Part shown: piece after piece, positions 41,623 through 51,374 of the stretch
Position numbering within the stretch: the first letter of the stretch is position 1
Layout: every line of letters begins with the position of its first letter
NCBI RefSeq assembly: GCF_002886255.1
Contig: NZ_KZ614149.1
Span: 1,984,001 to 2,048,000, forward strand
Reading direction: 5' to 3'
DNA: 64,000 nt
From: Alteribacillus bidgolensis
GTDB lineage: Bacteria; Bacillota; Bacilli; Bacillales; Marinococcaceae
Translations under genes and position numbers: made by a program
Notes under the pieces: generated by a model
What the model was told of the DNA's origin: nothing
Seen by the model: the letters and a program-made list of their open reading frames with translations, nothing else
Databases searched by the model: none

Positions 41623-42033
41623 TTATGATAAAATCCCAGCTCCAATAACAAATGACAAACCAGTAGAAATAATAAAAGAAATTAATCCAACTGCCCTGTT
41701 ATCGGCTGCAATTTCTTTATCTACTTTAAACATTGGTGTTAAAAACTCAAACATTAAATAACTAAAAACAAGCAGGAAAAAACCATAAGCCCCCCATGTA
41801 ACCATGGTCAACACCGAATCATTATGTTCAATCGAAAATCGTAATATGTTGGCTACACCGAATAATTTTCCACCCGTAGCAAGAGCCACTGCTATATTGC
41901 CATTCTTAATTTCTTCCCAGTTTTTATATGGAGTAATTGTCTCAAAAATAGCCAAAAACAATATAAGAGACAAGACGGCAACACTAAAGTTTGCCGCTGC
42001 CTCTACAAACGTATTTTGCATAAATGCATCCAT
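41623..42033 (-). CDS. yshE: DUF350 membrane protein (YshE)
   Basis: Integral membrane protein of about 136 residues with four hydrophobic segments: VAVLSLILFLAIF, NIAVALATGGKLFGVANIL, WGAYGFFLLVFSYLMF and VGLISFIISTGLSFVIGAGI. The NGNIAVALATGG motif is typical of DUF350. Function is unknown. The ATG at 42033 has AAAGGG about 10 nt upstream; an ATG three codons earlier sits on the Shine-Dalgarno sequence. Position between mutS2 and lcfA matches B. subtilis yshE. Confidence 0.87.
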   Translation of the reverse strand: MDAFMQNTFVEAAANFSVAVLSLILFLAIFETITPYKNWEEIKNGNIAVALATGGKLFGVANILRFSIEHNDSVLTMVTWGAYGFFLLVFSYLMFEFLTPMFKVDKEIAADNRAVGLISFIISTGLSFVIGAGILS

Positions 42034-42075
42034 AACCCTCATCCCTTTCGCAGCCGTTTTACCGTGCTCGGGCTA

Positions 42076-44433
42076 TTATTTTAATTGTACGACGGTGTTT
42101 CCAAGACCACCTTCATTCATACCGCCGTCTCTCGTTTGATTAACGCTCGGATGCTTTTTCAGCAGTTCCTTAACCCCTTTTCGCAAGGCACCGGTACCTT
42201 TTCCGTGTATAATGTGTACTTGAGGATATCCGGCAAGAACTGCATCATCAAGATACTTCTCGACTTGCCGCATAGCATCTTCATAACGCATCCCTCTTAA
42301 ATCAAGCTCTGGTTTTACGTTCGTGTTTCTAGAAACTGAAGTAACTGGACGTGTCGGCTGCTTGACGGGTTCCGCTTTGACTTTTTCCATATCTTCTGCT
42401 TTTACATTCACTTTCATAATCCCAACCTGAACCTGGTATTCTTTATTATTTGCTTTCTCAAGAATTTGGCCTTTCTGCCCAAAGCTTAAAACGCGAACCT
42501 CATCCCCGGGCTTAAAGGACTGATCTTTTTTTGCCTGCTTTTTGATCTGTTTTTGCCGTTTCGTAAGTTCTGGTACCGCATCTTCCATCCGCTTTTTCGC
42601 ATCAATTAATTGGTGTTCTTTGACACGGTGTCCTTCCTTTTGCAGCTCACGCAAATCACCAATTATTTCTTCTGCTTTCGAACGCGCTTTTTTCACTTCT
42701 ACTTCTGCTTTTTCTTCCGCTTCTTTTAACAGAGCACTTTTCTGGTTATCTAATTCTTGCATGCTTTTATCAAGTTCTTGGTGAAGGGCTTCTGCTTCTG
42801 CACGGATTTGTTTGGCCTCTTTCATTTCTTCTTCAGCCTGACGCCGTTTTTCCTCTAAAGAAGTAATCATATTTTCTACTTGACGGTTTTCTGCATTAAT
42901 CTCAGCTTCAGCTGCATGAATGATGGATTCATCAAGGCCGAGCCGCCGCGAAATAGCAAACGCATTACTACGGCCCGGAACACCGATTAACAAACGATAC
43001 GTTGGGCTAAGTGTATCAACATTAAATTCAACACTTGCATTCATCACACCTTCTCGATTATAGGCGTAGCCTTTTAATTCGCTGTAGTGTGTCGTTGCCA
43101 CTAATTTTGCTCCGGTTTGGTAGACATAATCAAGAATGGAAACAGCAAGAGCAGCACCTTCTGTTGGGTCTGTCCCAGCTCCAATTTCATCAAAAAGCAC
43201 GAGACTTCGATGGTTTACCTTTTTTAATATATCTACAATATTAGTCATATGAGAAGAAAACGTACTTAAATTTTGTTCTATCGATTGTTCATCTCCGATA
43301 TCTGCAAACACATCTGTGAAAACAGCTGCTTCAGAGTCCTCATCCACAGGCAGAAACAAACCAGACTGGGCCATGAGCGTTAAAAGTCCTGCTGTTTTTA
43401 AGGTAACTGTCTTCCCTCCAGTATTTGGACCGGTAATGACTAACGAAGAAAAACTTGTTCCAAGTTCCACATCAATAGGAACAACTTCCTCTTCTGAAAG
43501 AAGCGGGTGCCTTGCCTGTTTAAAATCTAAACGGCCCTCTTCATTTAAACGGGGCTGCACTGCTTTCATATCCTTTGCGTAATACGCTTTACAAAAGAGA
43601 AAATCCAGTTCTCCTAAATAAACAGAATTTTCGATAAGCTCCTCGGTATGTTCCTGCACGTGAGAAGAAAGCTCTTGTAAGATACGTTCTATTTCCTGGC
43701 GCTCTTTTACTCTCGCTTCACGAAGTTTATTGTTGATATTTACCACAGCCTGTGGTTCTATAAAAAGGGTTGCCCCAGAAGCAGACTGGTCATGGACAAT
43801 ACCGCCAAAAGAGGAACGGTACTCTTGTTTTACGGGTATAACGTAACGATCGTTTCGAATCGTTACAATCGAATCTGATAATTTTTTTTGCTGATCAGAA
43901 GAACGGGTCAACTGTTCGAGTTTTGAACGCACTTGTGATTCGCTGCTTCGTATTTGCTGGCGGATACTACGCAGTGCAGAACTAGCCGCGTCCATTACTT
44001 CTCCATGATCATCGATGCATTGTTTGACTGCTCGTTCTAAATCAGTTAAAGGAACAATATTTTCTACTAATTCCAAAAGCAGCGGCAATTCAATTTCCTC
44101 TTCTATCATTGATTCCACAAATGATTTCAGGCGCCGTCCAGCATATATGGTGTCGGCGATCTCCATTAGTTCACCTGCGTTTAACATGCCGCCTATTTGT
44201 GCACGTTTTACATGAGCATGGATGCTCTGGATCCCGCCTAGGGGAACTTGTCCTTTTAAACGCAGCACCTTTGTGCCTTCATACGTTCGCTGCTGCTCTT
44301 TTTTGGCCGTTTGAAGATCAGTATGAGGCTCTAGCTCCTCAATTTTTTTTCGACCTAAAGAAGAAGCTGCGTGTTCCTTTAACTGCTCTTTCATTTTGTT
44401 ATATTCTAATACACGTTTTACTCGTGCATTCAT
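42076..44433 (-). CDS. mutS2: MutS2 endonuclease / ribosome-quality-control ATPase
   Basis: MutS-like ATPase with a C-terminal Smr domain. In bacilli it has been linked to recombination control and to splitting collided ribosomes. Walker A is GPNTGGKTVTLKT near residue 330, with LVLFDEIGAGTDPTEGAAL and ATTHYSELKGYAYNREGVMN downstream. A long coiled coil spans about residues 510-635. The Smr domain has LDLRGMRYEDAM and VHIIHGKGTGALRKGVKELL. I choose the ATG at 44433 (MNARVKRVLE), as the earlier ATG overlaps the AAAGG site; this gives 785 residues. Confidence 0.96.
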   Translation of the reverse strand: MNARVKRVLEYNKMKEQLKEHAASSLGRKKIEELEPHTDLQTAKKEQQRTYEGTKVLRLKGQVPLGGIQSIHAHVKRAQIGGMLNAGELMEIADTIYAGRRLKSFVESMIEEEIELPLLLELVENIVPLTDLERAVKQCIDDHGEVMDAASSALRSIRQQIRSSESQVRSKLEQLTRSSDQQKKLSDSIVTIRNDRYVIPVKQEYRSSFGGIVHDQSASGATLFIEPQAVVNINNKLREARVKERQEIERILQELSSHVQEHTEELIENSVYLGELDFLFCKAYYAKDMKAVQPRLNEEGRLDFKQARHPLLSEEEVVPIDVELGTSFSSLVITGPNTGGKTVTLKTAGLLTLMAQSGLFLPVDEDSEAAVFTDVFADIGDEQSIEQNLSTFSSHMTNIVDILKKVNHRSLVLFDEIGAGTDPTEGAALAVSILDYVYQTGAKLVATTHYSELKGYAYNREGVMNASVEFNVDTLSPTYRLLIGVPGRSNAFAISRRLGLDESIIHAAEAEINAENRQVENMITSLEEKRRQAEEEMKEAKQIRAEAEALHQELDKSMQELDNQKSALLKEAEEKAEVEVKKARSKAEEIIGDLRELQKEGHRVKEHQLIDAKKRMEDAVPELTKRQKQIKKQAKKDQSFKPGDEVRVLSFGQKGQILEKANNKEYQVQVGIMKVNVKAEDMEKVKAEPVKQPTRPVTSVSRNTNVKPELDLRGMRYEDAMRQVEKYLDDAVLAGYPQVHIIHGKGTGALRKGVKELLKKHPSVNQTRDGGMNEGGLGNTVVQLK

Positions 44434-44486
44434 TTCTTTCATCCTTTCAAAGAAAAAGCGCTGACGGCTCTACTGGATGATCATTA

Positions 44487-46223
44487 TCATCCTCTTTCTT
44501 CCGCTGTATTCTTTCTTTTATTATTGAAAAAAGAAACAAGTGAATCATAGTTCCTTGTATTTATAATTTGATCTTTTGTTAAAAGAGCTTTTCTTGCGAT
44601 ACCTGTACCAATTTCCATATGATCAAGCATTTCAGGATGGTGGGCATCTGTATTAATAGAAACCATCGTATCGTACTCTTTTGCTTTTCTTAACCAATCG
44701 GAAGCAAGATCAAGCCGGTTTGGGTTAGCGTTCAACTCAATAGCTGTGTCTGTTTCTGCCGCACGCTTTAAAAGTTTTTCCACATTTACTTTATAACCTT
44801 TTCTCCGCCCGATCAATCTTCCGGTTGGATGAGCAATAATGTTAACATATGGACTGTTTAATGCTGCTTCTATGCGTTTCATAATTTTATCTTCTGTTTG
44901 AGAAAAAGAAGAATGAATAGAAGCAATCACCACGTCAAGCTTCTGAAGAACTTTTTCTTCTAAGTCGAGCATTGCATCAGGACGAATGTCCATTTCAATG
45001 CCAGCTAAAAGCTCGATATCATCAAATTTTGCGTTCACCCTTCTTATTTCATCTATTTGGCGAAGCACCCTTTCTTCATCAAGACCATGGGCTATTTGCA
45101 AAAATTTAGAGTGATCCGTAATAGCCATCCATTCATAACCACGCTTGCGCCCTTCTTCAGCCATTTCTTCAATAGATACGGCTCCGTCGCTCCAAGTTGT
45201 ATGCATATGCAAATCACCGCGTATATCCGTTTTCAAAACCGTATCGTATGGTTGTTTAAAAATGTCGGTTTCATCTCTGCCAAGCCTTGCTTCAGGCGGA
45301 ATATAGTTTAAGCCGAAATGGCGGTAAAAATCTTCTTCTGTTTCAAATGTAGAAAGCTCTCCTGTTTCTTGGTCTTCCACTCCATATTCACTTACTTTTT
45401 CTCCCTGCGCTTTCGCCAGCTGCCGCATCATAACATTGTGTTCCTTTGAGCCAGTAAAATGATGCAGTGTCGTCGCAAATGCTTTTTCTTCTACTAATCT
45501 AAAATCTGCTTGAATGGAATATTCAAAATTAAGCTCTACTGATACTTTTGATTGACCATCAGCCATCACTTCAGAGACGATCCCCATTTCGGTCAATTGT
45601 TTGCGAACAGCGTCAGAGTCCTCCACAGACAAAATGTAATCAAGGTCCTTTATTGTTTCTTCCATGCGTCGTAAACTACCAGCTCTTGCAAACCGTTTTA
45701 CTTTACTCAAGCTATTCAGCTCAGCTTCTAGTTTTTTGGCCGCATCGAGCATAAAACTGATCGGCAGACGTTCCGGGCGAGCTCCCGCTTCATTTAATGC
45801 TTCTATTATTTTTTCCTCTGTTTTTGCCCCGAAACCAGCAAGCTTTTGTACTTGTTTTTCTTCACATGCTTTTTTTAAAGCAGCAGCATCGGTAACATTT
45901 AATTCCTGGTATAGTTTCGCTAGTTTCTTGCCTCCTAAACCTGGAAGTTTTAATAGAGGAACCAAACCAGCAGGCACTTCCTTTTTCAACGTTTCCAACA
46001 CTTCTGCTTTTCCTGTTTCACGCAATTCTTTAATGATGGCAGCCGTACCTTTTCCAATGCCTGTTAGTTCGGCTGGGTCCCCAATCTCCTTTAAGGAGCG
46101 TTCATCCTGCTCTAGCGCTTGTGCTGCTTTGCGATATGCAGATACTTTAAAGGAATTTTCTCCTTTTATTTCCAAGTAAACGGCTATTCGTTCTAATTCT
46201 TTAATAAGCTCCTTTTTATTCAC
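44487..46223 (-). CDS. polX: DNA polymerase/3'-5' exonuclease PolX
   Basis: Family X gap-filling polymerase fused to a PHP exonuclease. The N-terminal helix-hairpin-helix region has LTGIGKGTAAIIKE and LLKLPGLGGKKLAKLYQEL. The polymerase catalytic aspartates are near RRMEETIKDLDYILS around residue 190. The PHP domain starts DLHMHTTWSDGAVSIEEMAE near 340, with metal ligands also in AITDHS, IIAHPTGRLIGRR and INTDAHH. 578 residues, close to B. subtilis YshC/PolX. It lies between cvpA and mutS2 as expected. Confidence 0.96.
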   Translation of the reverse strand: MNKKELIKELERIAVYLEIKGENSFKVSAYRKAAQALEQDERSLKEIGDPAELTGIGKGTAAIIKELRETGKAEVLETLKKEVPAGLVPLLKLPGLGGKKLAKLYQELNVTDAAALKKACEEKQVQKLAGFGAKTEEKIIEALNEAGARPERLPISFMLDAAKKLEAELNSLSKVKRFARAGSLRRMEETIKDLDYILSVEDSDAVRKQLTEMGIVSEVMADGQSKVSVELNFEYSIQADFRLVEEKAFATTLHHFTGSKEHNVMMRQLAKAQGEKVSEYGVEDQETGELSTFETEEDFYRHFGLNYIPPEARLGRDETDIFKQPYDTVLKTDIRGDLHMHTTWSDGAVSIEEMAEEGRKRGYEWMAITDHSKFLQIAHGLDEERVLRQIDEIRRVNAKFDDIELLAGIEMDIRPDAMLDLEEKVLQKLDVVIASIHSSFSQTEDKIMKRIEAALNSPYVNIIAHPTGRLIGRRKGYKVNVEKLLKRAAETDTAIELNANPNRLDLASDWLRKAKEYDTMVSINTDAHHPEMLDHMEIGTGIARKALLTKDQIINTRNYDSLVSFFNNKRKNTAEERG

Positions 46224-46270
46224 ATTTCCTACTCCTTCCGTGCACTCCCTTTATTTAAGAGGAGGATATC

Positions 46271-46412
46271 CAAGAAAAGCGCAAGAACCCTTGTCAGCCT
46301 CAACAAGTAAATGTTCTCCAGGCAATAAAGGCGCTCTTACTTCCACAGGATGTGGTGACTTCTGCGTTGCACACAGGACGTGTGCGTTTTTAGCACATGC
46401 TAAAATTTTATA
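46271..46412. repeat. Bacillaceae intergenic repeat (family 2), short copy
   Basis: Begins AAGAAAAGCGCAAGAACCC. It contains AATGTTCTCCAGGCAATAAA, CCACAGGATGTGGTGACTTC and CACACAGGACGTGTGCG, blocks shared with the copies at 33747 and 51065. Confidence 0.7.
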
Positions 46413-46461
46413 TTTTCCTATCAGTGGTACGAAAAAACTTCTCCAACAGAGAAGTTTTCAC

Positions 46462-47004
46462 TTACACCCCTTGGCCCCAAAGTTCTTTTAACCAATCGGA
46501 CAAAAATGGGGTGTGATTTATCATCAAGTTTGCTATCCAGGAATCGCTGATTGCATTTTGTAAAGCCTCAATAGGCATTAATGCAGCGGTAATTAATAAA
46601 ATAAACAAAATTAAATACGTCTCTACAAATCCAAGCAGGCCGCCAAGCCACCTGTTTATTGTTCTTAAAACCGGTAGATGTGATACAAAATCAAGCATGG
46701 AACCAACGATTTGGAGTAATATTTTTGCAGCAATAAACAGTAAGAAAAAGGAAATTCCAGCATAATATACCGTTTCCATATCAAAAGACTCTACCATCAT
46801 ATGAATAATACCGTCTCCATCATTCGACAACCTTGGATAAGGAAGCCACAGCCGCAAATATTCGGCTAGGTCACGATAGAAATAAAAAGCAATAAGTAGT
46901 GCTGCAAAAAAACTGATTAAATGTATTAATTGTAAAACAAAGCCTCTTCGAAGTCCTACGAAAAAGCTCCCGATTAAAATCAAAGCTAATAACAGACTAA
47001 GCAT
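46462..47004 (-). CDS. yshB: CvpA family membrane protein (YshB)
   Basis: Membrane protein of 180 residues related to colicin V production protein CvpA. Hydrophobic segments are seen at about 1-20 (LSLLLALILIGSFFVGLRRG), 25-45, 80-102 and 115-145. The GFVLQLIHLISFFAALLIAF region is typical. Exact role in bacilli is unknown; CvpA relatives are linked to envelope stress. It directly follows zapA (stop and start separated by no more than a base), forming zapA-yshB as in B. subtilis. Confidence 0.9.
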   Translation of the reverse strand: MLSLLLALILIGSFFVGLRRGFVLQLIHLISFFAALLIAFYFYRDLAEYLRLWLPYPRLSNDGDGIIHMMVESFDMETVYYAGISFFLLFIAAKILLQIVGSMLDFVSHLPVLRTINRWLGGLLGFVETYLILFILLITAALMPIEALQNAISDSWIANLMINHTPFLSDWLKELWGQGV

Positions 47005-47280
47005 TTATCCCCGTTCCCCATCTTTTTCATTTCGTTCCTTTTTTTCGTACTGATCTATCTTTTCTTGAAGCTTCATATACTCATCCACAACGTTTAAAGC
47101 TGTTAAAACAGCAAGCCTGGTTGTATCCAAGTAAGGATTGTATTTTTTAAATTCCTTCATTTTTTGGTCAAGGTGTTCAGCAACACTTATGACGTGCTCT
47201 GGAGATTCATCCCCTTTTATGGTGTATTGCTGGCCATATATTGTAACGGTTGTTCGTTGTTTATCATTTTCTGCATCCAC
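47005..47280 (-). CDS. zapA: Cell division protein ZapA
   Basis: Small FtsZ-bundling protein that helps Z-ring assembly. The pattern TTVTIYGQQYTIKGDESPEHV near residues 10-30 and LAVLTALNVVDEYMKLQEKI near 60-79 is typical of Gram-positive ZapA, followed by a charged coiled coil. I start it at the GTG at 47280, which has AAAGGGG 8 nt upstream and gives 91 residues; a TTG eight codons earlier has no ribosome binding site. In B. subtilis rnhC lies between pheT and zapA; here it does not. Confidence 0.92.
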   Translation of the reverse strand: MDAENDKQRTTVTIYGQQYTIKGDESPEHVISVAEHLDQKMKEFKKYNPYLDTTRLAVLTALNVVDEYMKLQEKIDQYEKKERNEKDGERG

Positions 47281-47464
47281 CAGATAAGCCCCTTTCCTCT
47301 CCAAAATACCTACCCATTATAATAACAGAATCAAATTAGAATGGAAAACTTTTTAAGACTTCTCTGTTCACATCAAAATCATATGCTTCTCCCTAAATAT
47401 AATACGTTTTCTGCTTGTTTTCGCTGTTTTTTTACAGCTTCGAACTGACTTACCACATATAATA

Positions 47465-47501
47465 GGAAGGAGCCATCCCAAGAATATTAGGGTATGGCTC
47501 C
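47465..47501 (-). terminator. Intrinsic terminator after pheT
   Basis: GGAGCCATACCC / GGGATGGCTCC stem followed by a weakly T-rich stretch on the minus strand. Confidence 0.65.
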
Positions 47502-47528
47502 ATGGCATTCTTTCATATTGTTTTTCTC

Positions 47529-49949
47529 TTATTGACGCAGTACAGCTTGCACTTTTTCAGTGAGCTGGGATAACACTTGATCATGTGTTTTCGTTACTTC
47601 TTCATCCGTAAGTGTTCGTTCCGGATCCAAATAAACGAGCGAGAATGCTAAAGATTTTTTGCCAGCTTCTAAATTTTCTCCTTCGTATACGTCAAATAGT
47701 GTAACTTGTTTTAACAACGGACCACCGGCTTCTTCAATGACCCGCTGTACATCTCCTGCCGGCACATTTTGGTCGACAACTAGAGCAATATCTCTTGAGA
47801 TGGAAGGATATCGTGGAAGAACGGCATATGACAATTCTTCTGTTTCGGCTGCCAGTATTGCATCTAAATCTAATTGAAAAATGTATGTTTCTTTAATGTC
47901 CCACTCTTTTTCGACTGACGGATGAACTTGCCCTGTAAATCCAACAGACCTGCCATTTAAGACAATATCAGCACTTCGGCCGGGATGAAGCTCTTTTCGA
48001 GAAGATGGCACAAATTGAATGTTGTCGAGCACTCCAAGCTCATCAAAAAGACCTTCGAGAATACCTTTCACAACAAAGAAATCTGTTTTTTTCTTCTCTC
48101 CCTGCCATAAGTGGATTTCCCACGTGCCTGTAACGGCAGCCGCAAGTACCTTTTTCTCCTCAGGCTGCTGCGTCAACTCTCCAGCTTCACCAATAAATAC
48201 AGAACCAAGCTCAAACATAGAAGAGTCATTTATTTGCCGGTTTCGATTATACTGTACAGTATCAAGTAAATGAGGAATTAAGCTTGTGCGCATCGTGCTT
48301 CGTTCTTCACTCATGGGCATGGAAACCGTAACAGTCCCAGGTACCTCTTTAAGTAAAAATCGGCTTGCTTTTTCTGGACTCGTTAATGAATACGTGATTG
48401 CCTCATGCAGGCCGCTTGCTTCAAGATAACGACGGATTTTTCTTCGATTTTTTTGTTCTGGACTAAGAGAGCCTGGCGTGGTCACACCAGCAGGCAGGGT
48501 TGTCGGAATGTAATCATAGCCATACAGCCTTGCCACTTCTTCTGCCAGATCTTCTTCAATTTTTAGATCAGGCCGGCGTGTCGGTACTTCTACAGAAATT
48601 CGATTTCCTTTTGTTTGAACTGAAAACCGAAGACGGCGGAAAATCGAAAGGATATCTTCTTGGCTTAGATCCATCCCTAATAATTTGTTTAATTGTTCCG
48701 GCTCGGTTTCAATAACTCTTTTTTTATCGGATCTAAAATCATTTTCCACTGTACCTTCTAGCACTGTCCCGCCGGCATAACGTTCTAGCAGGTATGCTGC
48801 CCGTGCAGAAGCCTCTTCTACTCTTCTGGCATCAATTCCTTTTTCAAAGCGTGTACTCGATTCACTGCGCAGCCCCATGTCTTTTGATGCTTTGCGGACA
48901 CGGGAAGAATTGAAATAAGCTGATTCAAGCAGAATCGTTGTTGTGTCTTCCTGTACTTCAGAAAAAGCACCACCCATTACGCCGGCCAAAGCTGTCGGTT
49001 CTTTTCCGTTTGTTATAACCATATGTTCTGCCGAAAGGGTGCGTATTTCTCCATCAAGCGTTGTAATGGTTTCCTCCTCGTTTGCCCGCCTTACTACCAC
49101 TTTATTGGATCCAAATCGATCGAGATCAAAAGCGTGCAGCGGCTGTCCATATTCAAGCAGCACATAATTTGTAATATCGACAACATTATTTATGGGGCGT
49201 ATTCCTGCAGCTGTAAGTCGATTTTGCATCCACAGGGGTGACGGTCCAATTGATATATTTTGAATAATCTTTGCCCCGTAGTACGGATTATCTTCTGGTA
49301 CATCCACCTGAACAGATACAGCTTCTGCTGCAGATTGCTCAGCCACTGAAAATGTGCAGTCCGGCTGATGTACTTCCCGATCTAAAAGTGCAGCCATTTC
49401 ATAAGCAATTCCTATCATGCTGAGACAATCTGCCCGGTTTGGGGTAAGGTCCAACTCTAATACGGTATCACGAAGACCAAGCTCTTTTACAGCATCCTCT
49501 CCTACTTCTGCACTTTCAGGAAAAACATATATGCCGTCTATAAATTCTTTGGCAACCAGTTTTTGCTCAATGCCCAGTTCTTGTAAAGAGCAAATCATTC
49601 CTTCTGAAGGTTCTCCTCTTAATTTTGTTTTTTTAATTTTCATGCCTCCAGGAAGGGCAGCCCCAGGTTTAGCTACTGCCACTTTTTGACCTGCTGCTAC
49701 GTTTGGCGCACCGCAAATAATTTGAGCCGTTTCTTCTCCTGTATTGACCTGGCAGACATTCAATTTATCTGCATTAGGATGCTGTTCACACGCCTCAACA
49801 TAACCAACTGACACTTGTTCTATTCCTTCACTTCTCGGATGAAGCACATCTACTTCTACCCCGCCGCGCGTTAATTTTTCTGCTGTTTCTTCCACTGTTA
49901 AATCATCTATATCAACGTAATCTTTTAACCACTGATATGAAACAAGCAT
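47529..49949 (-). CDS. pheT: Phenylalanine-tRNA ligase beta subunit
   Basis: Large subunit of the alpha2-beta2 enzyme. The N-terminal EMAP/OB-like tRNA-binding domain (about 40-150) has HPNADKLNVCQVNTG and IICGAPNV. The B3/B4 editing domain follows. B5 is near RRPDLKIEEDLAEEVARLYG at about 460. The catalytic-like core has SRDIALVVD toward the C-terminal anticodon-binding FDX-ACB domain, where LFDVYEGENLEAGKKSLAFS is the usual signature. 806 residues, normal length. It starts 13 nt after pheS. Confidence 0.98.
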   Translation of the reverse strand: MLVSYQWLKDYVDIDDLTVEETAEKLTRGGVEVDVLHPRSEGIEQVSVGYVEACEQHPNADKLNVCQVNTGEETAQIICGAPNVAAGQKVAVAKPGAALPGGMKIKKTKLRGEPSEGMICSLQELGIEQKLVAKEFIDGIYVFPESAEVGEDAVKELGLRDTVLELDLTPNRADCLSMIGIAYEMAALLDREVHQPDCTFSVAEQSAAEAVSVQVDVPEDNPYYGAKIIQNISIGPSPLWMQNRLTAAGIRPINNVVDITNYVLLEYGQPLHAFDLDRFGSNKVVVRRANEEETITTLDGEIRTLSAEHMVITNGKEPTALAGVMGGAFSEVQEDTTTILLESAYFNSSRVRKASKDMGLRSESSTRFEKGIDARRVEEASARAAYLLERYAGGTVLEGTVENDFRSDKKRVIETEPEQLNKLLGMDLSQEDILSIFRRLRFSVQTKGNRISVEVPTRRPDLKIEEDLAEEVARLYGYDYIPTTLPAGVTTPGSLSPEQKNRRKIRRYLEASGLHEAITYSLTSPEKASRFLLKEVPGTVTVSMPMSEERSTMRTSLIPHLLDTVQYNRNRQINDSSMFELGSVFIGEAGELTQQPEEKKVLAAAVTGTWEIHLWQGEKKKTDFFVVKGILEGLFDELGVLDNIQFVPSSRKELHPGRSADIVLNGRSVGFTGQVHPSVEKEWDIKETYIFQLDLDAILAAETEELSYAVLPRYPSISRDIALVVDQNVPAGDVQRVIEEAGGPLLKQVTLFDVYEGENLEAGKKSLAFSLVYLDPERTLTDEEVTKTHDQVLSQLTEKVQAVLRQ

Positions 49950-49962
49950 ATTAAATGCCTCC

Positions 49963-50997
49963 TTAAGCCCGTTTAAATTGTTCTAAAAATCGGATGTCAT
50001 TAGTGTAGAAGTGACGGATGTCATCAATTCCGTATTTCAGCAGAGCAAAACGCTCTACTCCCATTCCAAACGCAAAGCCGCTGTATTCATTAGAATCAAA
50101 TCCGCTGAATTCTAAAACGTTCGGATGGACCATGCCGGCGCCTAATACTTCAATCCAGCCGGAATTTTTACATACCCGGCAGCCCGCTCCTCCGCAAATA
50201 CCACAGGATACATCGACTTCTACTGAAGGTTCCGTAAAAGGAAAAAAGCTTGGACGAAGGCGGATGCTTCGTTCCGGGCCAAAATATTTTTTTACAAATG
50301 CTTCGAGAGTTCCTTTTAAGTCACTCATCCGTACATTTTTATCTACATATAACCCTTCTATCTGCATAAATTGATGGGAGTGGGTCGCATCATCATCGTC
50401 GCGGCGGTACACTTTACCAGGACAAACAATCTTAACCGGCCCCTGTCCGTTATGTTTTTGCATGGTTCTTGCTTGTACAGGTGAGGTCTGTGTTCGAAGA
50501 AGCATATCATGTGTGACATAAAAAGAATCTTGCATATCACGGGCCGGATGATCAGGAGGAAGGTTCAGCGCTTCAAAATTGTAATAATCTGTTTCTACTT
50601 CAGGACCTTCAGTTACCTGAAATCCTAACCCAATAAAAATGTCTTCAATTTCTTCTACTACTGCTGTGAGAGGATGACGAGCCCCCCGCTTTATTTCTTT
50701 TCCAGGCAGAGTGACATCAATGCTTTCTTCTTTCAGCTTTTCCTCAAGAGCTATTTCTTCGAGCTCCGTTGTTTTAGCTTCTAGACTGCTCTGAATTTCT
50801 TCGCGAATTTCATTTGCTTTCTGCCCTACTTTCGGGCGCTCTTCAGCAGACAATTTACCCATTCCGCGCAGAACCTCTGTAATTGGGCCTTTTTTCCCTA
50901 AGTATTTCACACGGATATTGTCTAACGCTTTGACGGTGTCTGCATCTTTAATTTCCTGCAGCGCCTCTTTTCCTAGTTCTTGAAGCCGTTCTATCAT
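49963..50997 (-). CDS. pheS: Phenylalanine-tRNA ligase alpha subunit
   Basis: Catalytic class II subunit. Motif 1 region is in HPLTAVVEEIEDIFIGLGFQ near residue 110. Motif 2 is around RTQTSPVQARTM and KVYRRDDDDATHSHQF near 190-215. Motif 3 is GFAFGMGVERFALLKYGIDD near 305-325. The ATG at 50997 (MIERLQELG) has AAGGAGG and gives 344 residues, the same as B. subtilis; an earlier in-frame start would add 11 unlikely residues. Regulated by the Phe T-box upstream. Confidence 0.98.
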   Translation of the reverse strand: MIERLQELGKEALQEIKDADTVKALDNIRVKYLGKKGPITEVLRGMGKLSAEERPKVGQKANEIREEIQSSLEAKTTELEEIALEEKLKEESIDVTLPGKEIKRGARHPLTAVVEEIEDIFIGLGFQVTEGPEVETDYYNFEALNLPPDHPARDMQDSFYVTHDMLLRTQTSPVQARTMQKHNGQGPVKIVCPGKVYRRDDDDATHSHQFMQIEGLYVDKNVRMSDLKGTLEAFVKKYFGPERSIRLRPSFFPFTEPSVEVDVSCGICGGAGCRVCKNSGWIEVLGAGMVHPNVLEFSGFDSNEYSGFAFGMGVERFALLKYGIDDIRHFYTNDIRFLEQFKRA

Positions 50998-51064
50998 ATG
51001 AGTTCCTCCTTGGCTATTTATAACAATCATTTATTCAACTAATACAATTGGCCATGTCTATATA

Positions 51065-51262
51065 AGAAAAGCGCAAGCGCCCGTGGTTTAAATGACGTTC
51101 GGCTAAGTTCCTCACGTCCTGCGACAACGTCGAACTGGCTTGCACAGGATGTGCTGACTTTTGCGCCCGGAACACGATGTTCCCGGTTCTAACAAAAGTT
51201 CCTTAAATCTTCTGGGACCTTCGAAAGGCTGGGCGTTGAAGCTAGACATCGAACGCAAAATT
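51065..51262. repeat. Bacillaceae intergenic repeat (family 2) in the pheS leader
   Basis: GAAAAGCGCAAGCGCCCG, GACGTTCGGCTAAG, ACAACGTCGAACTGG, GCACAGGATGTGCTGAC and GGCGTTGAAGCTAGACAT are shared with the other family 2 copies. It lies between the T-box and pheS, directly next to a family 1 repeat. Confidence 0.75.
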
Positions 51263-51280
51263 TTATACTTTCCTATCTTA

Positions 51281-51374
51281 CTTAGAAAAACTCGACTTGC
51301 CGCTAAGTCAAAATGGCAAGTCGTAGTATTGCTTATACTTTGACCCTTAACAAAGTTAAACCTTCCTAAAGTAT
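51281..51374 (-). repeat. Family 1 double-hairpin repeat in the pheS leader
   Basis: TTAGAAAAACTCGACTTGCC to CCTAAAGTATAA, abutting the T-run of the pheS T-box terminator. Confidence 0.8.
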
